NCBI GenBank assembly: GCA_030834445.1
Contig: JAURFC010000004.1
Span: forward strand, 1-50,074
DNA from: Bacillota bacterium
GTDB lineage: Bacteria > Bacillota_I > Bacilli_A > RFN20 > CAG-826
DNA: 50,074 nucleotides
Direction of reading: 5' to 3'
Position numbers and translations under genes: made by a program. Below are positions 16,208 through 22,483 of the stretch, in pieces. The notes beneath the pieces are model-generated. The model saw only the letters and a program-made list of their open reading frames with translations, searched no databases and was not told where the DNA came from. Position 1 is the stretch's first letter. Each line of letters starts with the position of its first letter.

Positions 16208-16236
16208 AAAAAAAGCCTGAGTGTTCAGGCTTTTTG
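16208..16236. terminator. Bidirectional terminator between AKR and tRNA-Ala
   Basis: AAAGCCTGA (16212-16220) pairs with TCAGGCTTT (16225-16233), with A-runs on the left and T-runs on the right, so it can stop transcription from both converging units. Confidence 0.8.
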
Positions 16237-16245
16237 TTTGCATTT

Positions 16246-16321
16246 TGGTGGAGCTGACGAGGCTCGAACTCGCGACCTCCTCCATGCCATGGAGGCGCTC
16301 TACCAACTGAGCTACAGCCCC
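16246..16321 (-). tRNA. tRNA-Ala (anticodon GGC)
   Basis: 76 nt, acceptor GGGGCTG/CAGCTCC, D arm GCTCAGTTGGTAGAGC, anticodon stem CCTCC/GGAGG with loop ATGGCAT giving GGC, discriminator A, encoded CCA. Terminated by the hairpin at 16208. Confidence 0.95.
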
Positions 16322-16334
16322 AAATTGCTTATTT

Positions 16335-16363
16335 ACTTTAGCAAATTCCGTATCAGGTAGCAA
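16335..16363 (-). promoter_or_regulatory. Promoter of tRNA-Ala
   Basis: TTGCTA (16363-16358), 17 bases, TGC-extended TAAAGT (16340-16335), 13 bases before the tRNA 5' end. Confidence 0.6.
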
Positions 16364-16365
16364 GA

Positions 16366-17973
16366 TTAACGTAATGTTAAGCCTAAAAACACTAAAACCA
16401 CCGCAAGTAACCAGACATTTAGGGAAGGAAAGGAGATGGTAAAATCGCGAATTTGTTGGAACGGTTTCGCGTCTTTACGTATGACGCCATAATAGAGTGT
16501 CAATCCAAGGGAGAAATACAATACATAATCCACCAGCGATGCAAGGGAACCGATGTGGACATCATACGCGGTAAAGCCATAAAGAGTTTGAATGATTGGT
16601 TGATAAAATAAGCCAATCGCGAGCATAAGTATCGCCATCAAGGTCATCGGGAGATGTTGACGAAAACTCGATTTCCCAACATCGATACCGGCTTTGGGTT
16701 GGCCGGTAAACATCACCAAAAGTTTTGAAAAAGAAATCATCGTACCCACGTTAATCGCTTGAAAGAGTATCATCCATAATGCATCATCCGCAAACGCGTA
16801 TTTAATCATAGTTTTTGAGACATACCCATTGAAAAAGGGTGCCCCAGTAATCCCGAGAATTCCCACCAAAAACAAGGTCGCTGTCCATGGCATCGTCTGA
16901 AATAGCCCTCGTATTTCATAAACTTTTTTCGTGTTATAAACCTTGATGATGACGCCCGCGGCCAAAAAGAGTAACCCTTTAAACAAGGCATGATTGAGAA
17001 GATGGAGAACACCCCCGACATAAGAATTTCCTGATCCAAACGAGATGCCAATCATCATCAAACCGACTTGGGAAATCGTATGGTAGGCCAAGACTTGTTT
17101 TATATCTTTTTGCGTCATCGCAAAAAGCACCCCTAAGCCACCGGAGACAAATCCAAGCACAAAAAACACCTGGTCAAAGCCATACGGTTGACCAAACATA
17201 TCCCCATGCAAACGCATAATGAGATAGAGGGATACTTTGACAATTAATCCAGACAATAACGCTGAGATGGACGACTGAGCGACTCCATGCGCTTTGGGAA
17301 GCCATGCATACACGGGGAATACTGCCCCTTTTACCATCCATGCTGCCATCATGAGGCCATAGGCCACACGCATGAGCATCGTGTCTTCATACGTAGACAT
17401 CATCTCGGCCACCAGGCGAATATTAATCGTACCAAATAAATAATAAATGAGCATGACGCCGATTAAATAAAGCATCGCTGCCACCGAGGAAATGAGTAAA
17501 TATTGCAAACCTGCTTTCAGCGATTGTTCGGCTTTACGGTATGCGATTAAAATCGTCACGAGTAAACTTGTTAATTCTAAAAACACAAAGAGGTTGAATA
17601 AATCATTCGTCATCAATAGACCGATGAATACCCCTTCTAAAAACGTCAAAAAGAAAAAGTACTTCTTCTCTTTTCGATTCGCTTTAAACGAGTAATACAT
17701 GATGATGAAAAACATCACAATGGTGAGTCCGACAAACGTGAGATTGAGTGCATCTGCATAAAAACTAATGCCAATCCAATCCGCATACCCCCCAAACACC
17801 AAAAGAGCATCTTCAGGAAAGGCACGAAGATGACCAATATAAAGGATAAAAAGAAGCAGTAAGATGGCCTGTAAGGGAAACACTAAACCGTGAATCCAAT
17901 TTGGTTTCACCATAAACATGATAATCGCGGTGATAATCGGTAAAAACACCCAAACAATCGGAAGGATATTCAT
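16366..17973 (-). CDS. mrpD: Mrp-type cation/proton antiporter subunit D
   Basis: Integral membrane protein of 535 residues of the NuoN/MrpD proton-pumping family, about 14 helices. LFVFLELTSLLVTILIAYRK (conserved Glu), GAVFPVYAWLPKAHG (conserved Lys) and LLNHALFKGLLFLAAG (conserved His and Lys) are the channel motifs. ATG 17973 overlaps the mrpC stop (ATGA) and follows AAGGA. It is the last gene of the operon and the only large antiporter-like subunit in it, since MrpA is absent. Confidence 0.9.
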   Translation of the reverse strand: MNILPIVWVFLPIITAIIMFMVKPNWIHGLVFPLQAILLLLFILYIGHLRAFPEDALLVFGGYADWIGISFYADALNLTFVGLTIVMFFIIMYYSFKANRKEKKYFFFLTFLEGVFIGLLMTNDLFNLFVFLELTSLLVTILIAYRKAEQSLKAGLQYLLISSVAAMLYLIGVMLIYYLFGTINIRLVAEMMSTYEDTMLMRVAYGLMMAAWMVKGAVFPVYAWLPKAHGVAQSSISALLSGLIVKVSLYLIMRLHGDMFGQPYGFDQVFFVLGFVSGGLGVLFAMTQKDIKQVLAYHTISQVGLMMIGISFGSGNSYVGGVLHLLNHALFKGLLFLAAGVIIKVYNTKKVYEIRGLFQTMPWTATLFLVGILGITGAPFFNGYVSKTMIKYAFADDALWMILFQAINVGTMISFSKLLVMFTGQPKAGIDVGKSSFRQHLPMTLMAILMLAIGLFYQPIIQTLYGFTAYDVHIGSLASLVDYVLYFSLGLTLYYGVIRKDAKPFQQIRDFTISFPSLNVWLLAVVLVFLGLTLR

Positions 17974-18290
17974 CGCTTTAAATCCTTCCATTCGATTGAG
18001 CCATGATGATGGAAAATTTTAATACTAATGATGAGCGCTAAACTCGTCACCGTCGACCCAATGACTATCGTGGTAATCATGAGCGCTTGTGGAATCGGAT
18101 CGACAATCGCTAGACTCACATCCGAGGTAATGGGAATCACGCCACCATTCCATGTGCCTAAATTTAAGAAAAGTAAGATGACGCCCGATTCAATCATCGT
18201 TGCCATAAACACACTTTTAATAATATTCGTGCTAGAAATAAGACCATAAAGTCCCACTAAAATAATGATGAGTGTCACATACGGATTCAT
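17970..18290 (-). CDS. mrpC: Mrp-type antiporter subunit C
   Basis: Small membrane protein of 106 residues, homologous to NuoK. Three hydrophobic helices, with DPIPQALMITTIVIGS near residue 65, a conserved MrpC/NuoK block. Start and stop overlap mrpB (TAATG) and mrpD (ATGA), so translation is coupled. Confidence 0.9.
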   Translation of the reverse strand: MNPYVTLIIILVGLYGLISSTNIIKSVFMATMIESGVILLFLNLGTWNGGVIPITSDVSLAIVDPIPQALMITTIVIGSTVTSLALIISIKIFHHHGSIEWKDLKR

Positions 18291-18982
18291 TAGCGCCCCT
18301 CCTTTAAAAAGGCGATAAAAATCGCGGTTAAACCTAACGCAACTTTCGCCCCGATGAGGACATTTAAGGTAATCAGAAAAACACTTTGCCAGGCCACACC
18401 CATGTCCGGACTCACCACATTCGTAAATAAAAATCCCCGAGTAAAGAAACTCAAGGAACTAATGAGGAGAAGGAGCAAATAAAGCACTTTTTCGATGAAG
18501 AAAATACGGGTAAGATTCGTTTTCTTGTTCAAATCAATGTAATAAAGAATAAGTAAAGCGGTCGCTAAAATACTTCCGCCTTGGAAACCGCCCCCCGGGG
18601 CAAGATGACCGTTAAAGACCACATAAATTCCAAATAACAACACAATCGGATAAAGCACGCGGGCAATCGAGACAAAAAGTTCAGGAATTTTAAAGCGGTC
18701 GAGCATGAATAACGGGTTATGTTCAATGTGATCATGTTGGGCGATCCAGCTCACCCCCGAAACGGCAACGAGTAAAATACCCGCTTCAAATAACGTATCC
18801 AACAAGCGGTAATCAAGATAAATTCCCGTGACAAGATTCAACGAACCTGTTTCTAAAAATCCATTGGTTTGGAAATAAAGTCGTGCTTCATCGTTATAAA
18901 GAACCCCAAACTCATTCATTGCTTCCACCATGAAGAAAAATAGACCGATAAGCAAACTTAACCCGATGATGCGTCTAATCAA
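18290..18982 (-). CDS. mrpB: Mrp-type antiporter subunit B with fused MbhE-like N-terminus
   Basis: Protein of 230 residues. The first about 90 residues (VTGIYLDYRLLDTLFEAGILLVAV) match the C-terminal MbhE-like part of large MrpA proteins; the rest is MrpB, with VLYPIVLLFGIYVVFNGHLAPGGGFQGG at about 110-137. Thus pieces of the missing MrpA tail are retained here and in the next gene. It overlaps the MbhD-like gene by 8 bases. Confidence 0.85.
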   Translation of the reverse strand: MIRRIIGLSLLIGLFFFMVEAMNEFGVLYNDEARLYFQTNGFLETGSLNLVTGIYLDYRLLDTLFEAGILLVAVSGVSWIAQHDHIEHNPLFMLDRFKIPELFVSIARVLYPIVLLFGIYVVFNGHLAPGGGFQGGSILATALLILYYIDLNKKTNLTRIFFIEKVLYLLLLLISSLSFFTRGFLFTNVVSPDMGVAWQSVFLITLNVLIGAKVALGLTAIFIAFLKEGR

Positions 18983-19517
18983 GGTCGTGACCCTCCTCGA
19001 TGAGTTCCGTACGAATATGAGGATGTTGTTTCAGTTCTTTCACCATTTTCTTCATGAGCATGTGATGGGATTTTCCTTTGAGGACATAGGTTTCTTCTTC
19101 TTTGGTAATGATGAAATCCACATTCATTTCGCGAATTAACGTGGCATCATCCCCTTCAAGATCACTACAAACATTCAAACGTAGTTTATTTTTTTTACTG
19201 AACGTATAAAGGTATGTATAAATTTCACCTTCAAAGACCTTTCCTGGGGTAATGTCACCATGATGCAAGGTGTCATAGACGATAATTTCGCGTTGGCGCG
19301 AGATCGCGATCACATAAATTAGAGGAATGATCGCCGCGTTGATGGCAACTTCGGCAATTGCCACATCCGGAGCTTGATTAAACATATAAAGCGTCGCGGC
19401 AATCAAAGAATACACCGACATTAAAATAATCACGGTGAAATTATTTTTTTGAAAGACCACCGCGATGGCAGTCACAAGCATAAAGAGTTGAAACCCAAGG
19501 GCTATCAGTTCGTTCAT
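18975..19517 (-). CDS. MbhD/DUF4040-like Mrp subunit with an added soluble C-terminal domain
   Basis: Protein of 180 residues. Residues about 1-75 are three helices of the MbhD/DUF4040 type (QAPDVAIAEVAINAAIIPLIYVIAI, about residues 48-72), equivalent to the region just after the antiporter part of MrpA. Residues about 85-180 are a soluble, charged domain (FEGEIYTYLYTFSKKNKL; LEGDDATLIREMNVDFIITKEEE; a Lys-rich helix) not expected in MbhD. It may sit on the cytoplasmic side as a regulatory or binding module; I do not recognise its family. ATGA overlap with mrpG. Confidence 0.75.
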   Translation of the reverse strand: MNELIALGFQLFMLVTAIAVVFQKNNFTVIILMSVYSLIAATLYMFNQAPDVAIAEVAINAAIIPLIYVIAISRQREIIVYDTLHHGDITPGKVFEGEIYTYLYTFSKKNKLRLNVCSDLEGDDATLIREMNVDFIITKEEETYVLKGKSHHMLMKKMVKELKQHPHIRTELIEEGHDLD

Positions 19518-19819
19518 ACGGACTTCCTCTGGTCGTGATCAAGGGGAAGTTTGGATAAGTACGCTGAGCGAATATTCACGTGGGTAGAGATGGGGGAGGT
19601 TAAAAAGATAAACCCGATAAGCAGGATAATTCGGAAAATAAAGGCCCCATCCCACAAAAGTAACATGAGTCCGATTAAAAATAGGAAACTTCCAACCGTA
19701 TCAATAATGGTAGAAGCAATAATGCGCATGTATAAATTTTTAAAGACAAAAATACTGATAACCCCAAAGAGAATGAAAATCATAGCAATACTTAAAAAAA
19801 TCCATCCGATGATGATCAT
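19514..19819 (-). CDS. mrpG: Mrp-type antiporter subunit G
   Basis: Membrane protein of 101 residues, three helices, with the family feature of a C-terminal FLTSPISTHVNIRSAYLS segment (MrpG usually has LTxPxxxHxIxRAAY). Overlaps both neighbours by 4 bases. Confidence 0.9.
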   Translation of the reverse strand: MIIIGWIFLSIAMIFILFGVISIFVFKNLYMRIIASTIIDTVGSFLFLIGLMLLLWDGAFIFRIILLIGFIFLTSPISTHVNIRSAYLSKLPLDHDQRKSV

Positions 19820-20100
19820 TCTTTTCCTTTGCCTCCGGCAATTACAAATTTAGAAAATAAGGTCATCGTTAGAAAGCTAATGATTCCATACGTTAACGCA
19901 ATATCAAGCAGTAATTCCGAGGCCGTGATGATCGCATACAAGGCGAGTAACAATAAAATTTTGGTAGAAATAAGATTTAATAGTAATAACCGATTCCAAA
20001 CATACCGTGTCCATAGAATTTTCAAAAAGAACGCGATCATGGCCAGCATTAATAAGCCCATGACTGTTCCATAAAAAATGATTTCAGCAGTCCATATCAT
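19816..20100 (-). CDS. mrpF: Mrp-type antiporter subunit F
   Basis: Membrane protein of 94 residues with three helices; DRxxA-like region replaced by TRYVWNRLLLLNLISTKILLL, followed by LLDIALTYGIISFLTMTLFSKFV, typical of MrpF C-termini. ATGA overlaps on both sides keep it in the operon. Confidence 0.87.
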   Translation of the reverse strand: MIWTAEIIFYGTVMGLLMLAMIAFFLKILWTRYVWNRLLLLNLISTKILLLLALYAIITASELLLDIALTYGIISFLTMTLFSKFVIAGGKGKE

Positions 20101-20606
20101 CGTTTTATTTTTCCTTGGAGTCGCCGTTCAAATTGGGCATGAATTGGGGCTTCTACTTCTGCGGGGGTTGTGCCTTTTTTCACCACTGCCATCACGGTGA
20201 GTGTCGATCCATTGACATCAATGCTAACCGTCCCTGGCGTTAATGTAATGGAATTGGCGATGAGGGCAACTTTGATAGGATCCTGTTCGTGAAGCTGCAT
20301 ATCAAACACGAGCAAATCGTATTGGCCACCCAAAATAACTTTGATATAGCTAATGGCGGCAAGAAAAATTTCTTTCATCAAATTTGCAACGTACACGATG
20401 AGTTGCCAAGGGGAAAGCATATGGGTTTGAAACTTGGTTTCATCGTATAACACAAACGACGTAAATAACGTCATAGCCACACTGACAAGAAACCCGAGGG
20501 TCCACGTCCATAAATCCCACTGGAAATTAAAAAGCATCCATAACGAATACATGGCAATAAAGAAATGCCAGCGTTGGAAAAATCGATTTTTAATCCATGT
20601 TTTCAT
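20097..20606 (-). CDS. mrpE: Mrp-type antiporter subunit E
   Basis: Protein of 169 residues: two N-terminal membrane helices and a cytoplasmic domain with ITLTPGTVSIDVNG (about 115-128), the MrpE hallmark. First gene of the E-F-G-MbhD-B-C-D operon, which exchanges Na+ or K+ for H+ across the membrane. The ATG at 20606 lies 9 bases beyond the CCA end of tRNA-Arg, with no Shine-Dalgarno site and no room for a promoter, so the mRNA probably begins in the tRNA transcript. Confidence 0.88.
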   Translation of the reverse strand: MKTWIKNRFFQRWHFFIAMYSLWMLFNFQWDLWTWTLGFLVSVAMTLFTSFVLYDETKFQTHMLSPWQLIVYVANLMKEIFLAAISYIKVILGGQYDLLVFDMQLHEQDPIKVALIANSITLTPGTVSIDVNGSTLTVMAVVKKGTTPAEVEAPIHAQFERRLQGKIKR

Positions 20607-20615
20607 TGTTTTTTT

Positions 20616-20692
20616 TGGCGCGGTTGGAGCGATTCGAACGCCCGACTTTCTCCTTAGGAGTGAGATACTCTATCCAACTGAGTTACAACCGC
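20616..20692 (-). tRNA. tRNA-Arg (anticodon CCT)
   Basis: 77 nt, acceptor GCGGTTG/CAACCGC, D arm ACTCAGTTGGATAGAGT, anticodon loop CTCCTAA giving CCT, T arm GGGCGTTCGAATCGCTC, discriminator G, encoded CCA. No terminator separates it from mrpE. A possible -10 (TAAAAT) lies about 10 bases upstream. Confidence 0.93.
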
Positions 20693-20850
20693 ACTATCGT
20701 TATTTTAACAAAAAACAACATAAATGAAGGATGGAGTTATGGAACAATTTTACTAATTTTTTTATGGAAAGAAAAACCCCCGCACTTTCCTAACTTTACT
20801 AAGTTATTGGTAAGTTTAGTCCAAGTTTTGAGGGTAAGAACACTCTAAAT
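20693..20850. other. Intergenic spacer between tRNA-Arg and islet 2
   Basis: Holds the presumed tRNA-Arg promoter (TAAAAT on the minus strand close to 20700) and a palindrome TAACTTTACTAAGTTA near 20790. No open frame with a ribosome binding site was found. Confidence 0.5.
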
Positions 20851-20930
20851 GGGTTGCATGACCTATTTTAATACAATTACGCACCCCTGATAGGATTTTA
20901 CGCACTCTTAAGCTATTTTTACGTACCCCT
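20851..20930. repeat. Left end of islet 2 with three 21-bp-spaced subrepeats
   Basis: Same sequence as 10663 (32 of the first 36 bases). Subrepeats TTACGCACCCCT (20877), TTACGCACTCTT (20898) and TTACGTACCCCT (20919) are exactly 21 bases apart. The first begins 26 bases from the GGGTTGC edge, as in islet 1. Confidence 0.8.
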
Positions 20931-21016
20931 ACAAAAGTGTCTTAACAAAGAGAACTTTCAAAATTACTGATGAAATTACCCTATGTAGTCCAATTCTGAT
21001 GCGCCTTTTAGATAAT

Positions 21017-21925
21017 TTAGTTTGCTTTAAACTGGTACATTTCAGCAATCAAGTTAACAAGTAATGGATTGTCCAAGAATTCCATGATGATTTCTGTTTT
21101 CTGATCATCTATTGTACCTACTTCTTGATTTACTCTAAGATGAGAATCCCCAACACACAATATCGCTGCTGCATAGTATCCTTTTTCAGTTAAAAGATTA
21201 ACAAATGCTAACTGAATTGCTTCAACTACGCTTGCTTTTCTTCCATCTCGATAAAAAATCAAAAAGGGAGGAATGGATTTATTTACTTCGACGTGATTGC
21301 CTGGTATAGCCTCAATACGTTCTAGTGGATCATCAGATAATTCTTCTTGTTGCCAACCTTGTATCGACATATATGTCCAAGTGTCTAATGAAATCACACC
21401 CTTGATCATTGAAAGACTCCCACCTGCTTGTTCAATATAGATCTCGTTGGTCGCGAGTAGACTTACAAGATATGCTCCTGCTGAGTGACCCATGATGAAT
21501 ATTTGATTGGGATTTCCTCCGTAGTTTGAGATATTTTCATAAATATACATAAATGCATTCGCTACATCCTCTATGTGAGATGGCGAGACAACTGCAGGAC
21601 TCAAGCGATAATTGATGGATACATAGACGTAATCATTCGAAACGAAGTAATTAGATTTTGCAAGATAAGCCGCTGCGTTAGTTTTATCTCCATTTTTTAA
21701 TCCTCCTCCATGAACATACATAATCACAGGTTTGTTGATAAAAGATGAATCTGTATATATATCTAAACTTAAGTAATTAGAGTCAACATCCTCGATTACC
21801 CTATACTGCAATGTAAAGACTTCCATATTTTCTGCTGTAACGTAATCATATTCAAAAGAAGTCGTACAACCTGAAATTATGAATACAACCAGTAATGATA
21901 ATACTAATAGTATTAATTTTTTCAT
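21017..21925 (-). CDS. Alpha/beta-hydrolase (esterase) lipoprotein
   Basis: Protein of 302 residues. Signal with lipobox FIISGC (Cys about residue 20). The hydrolase fold has the oxyanion motif YVHGGGLKNGD (about 70), nucleophile GHSAGAY (Ser about 148), probable acid in ISLDTW and catalytic His in GDSHLR. It resembles carboxylesterases of the BD-FAE/hormone-sensitive-lipase type, anchored outside the membrane and cleaving ester bonds; the substrate is unknown. GAGGGAGG precedes the ATG. Base composition is more AT-rich than the core genes on both sides. Sole cargo of islet 2. Confidence 0.85.
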   Translation of the reverse strand: MKKLILLVLSLLVVFIISGCTTSFEYDYVTAENMEVFTLQYRVIEDVDSNYLSLDIYTDSSFINKPVIMYVHGGGLKNGDKTNAAAYLAKSNYFVSNDYVYVSINYRLSPAVVSPSHIEDVANAFMYIYENISNYGGNPNQIFIMGHSAGAYLVSLLATNEIYIEQAGGSLSMIKGVISLDTWTYMSIQGWQQEELSDDPLERIEAIPGNHVEVNKSIPPFLIFYRDGRKASVVEAIQLAFVNLLTEKGYYAAAILCVGDSHLRVNQEVGTIDDQKTEIIMEFLDNPLLVNLIAEMYQFKAN

Positions 21926-22220
21926 ACAATGCCTCCCTCTTATCTTTGCACTGAATCAAATTTTAAGCACGTAGATATATACATAAATCTAAAATAAAAC
22001 GAAATATACTTTTCCTTCTTGATTAAAATATAAGTACCTATCTGTAAACAATTAATCATTACCTATCATGCATAAATTGATATGTAAGTTGCGATATATT
22101 ATGCAATGTTTGTTTTTATATTGAAATCATCATAGCACTTTTGATAAAAAATTTTAAGACATTACCATTAGCTTAATGGGGTTAAATGTTTTCTCTCAAA
22201 TAAATAACAAATAATAAGTA
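21926..22220. other. AT-rich spacer upstream of the esterase, inside islet 2
   Basis: About 295 bases with no supported open frame. It should contain the esterase promoter; a loose TTTACA-like and AT-rich -10 combination on the minus strand around 22030-22060 is the best candidate, but I would not rely on it. Confidence 0.35.
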
Positions 22221-22275
22221 ATCGTGTAAAAATCACACAAATCGTGTAAGCATCTATTCTGCTAACGATTTTTAT
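22221..22275. repeat. Right-end subrepeats of islet 2 (ATCGTGTAA x2, 20-bp period)
   Basis: ATCGTGTAA at 22221 and 22241, exactly 20 bases apart, then TAACGATTTT, as after the last subrepeat of islet 1. Three fewer copies than islet 1. Confidence 0.8.
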
Positions 22276-22323
22276 CCTCTTTTTACGATGCCTTTCATAA
22301 TGAAATCTACTTTACATACTGAG

Positions 22324-22386
22324 AAAAAGCCCTTATTAAAGAAAAAAAGGCTTGATAATAATTGTATCAAACCTATGTTTTTTATA
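22324..22386. repeat. tRNA-flank block of islet 2 (copy of 12361-12443)
   Basis: 33 of 35 bases from 22324 match 12361-12395, and the stretch to the tRNA CCA also matches. It contains the terminator of tRNA-Pro. Confidence 0.75.
22342..22374 (-). terminator. Terminator of tRNA-Pro(CGG)
   Basis: On the minus strand AGGTTTGATA pairs with TATCAAGCCT (10 bp with one G-T), followed by a run of seven T. Its stem sequence differs from the tRNA-Leu terminator although the surrounding block is shared. Confidence 0.8.
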
Positions 22387-22463
22387 TGGTCGGGATGATG
22401 GGATTCGAACCCACGACCTCTTGGTCCCGAACCAAGCGCGCTACCAAGCTGCGCTACATCCCG
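22387..22463 (-). tRNA. tRNA-Pro (anticodon CGG)
   Basis: 77 nt, acceptor CGGGATG/CATCCCG, D arm GCGCAGCTTGGTAGCGC, anticodon loop TTCGGGA giving CGG, T arm GTGGGTTCGAATCCCAT, discriminator A, encoded CCA. It lies 20 bases behind polC. Confidence 0.95.
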
Positions 22464-22483
22464 TGCTTTCCTATTTTAGCCGT

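Larger units (their letters stand above)
20851..22386. mobile_element. Islet 2: second copy of the putative cargo element, next to tRNA-Pro
   Basis: Same orientation and layout as islet 1: left end from GGGTTGC with 21-bp subrepeats, one minus-strand cargo gene (lipoprotein esterase), 20-bp-spaced ATCGTGTAA at the right, then a block matching islet 1 up to the CCA of tRNA-Pro. The cargo is unrelated to that of islet 1, while the ends match, which is the pattern of one element family with exchangeable cargo. No mobility gene inside. Confidence 0.5.

Noticed and set aside
16172-16363. 63-residue minus-strand open frame
   Set aside because: It is translation through tRNA-Ala and its promoter.
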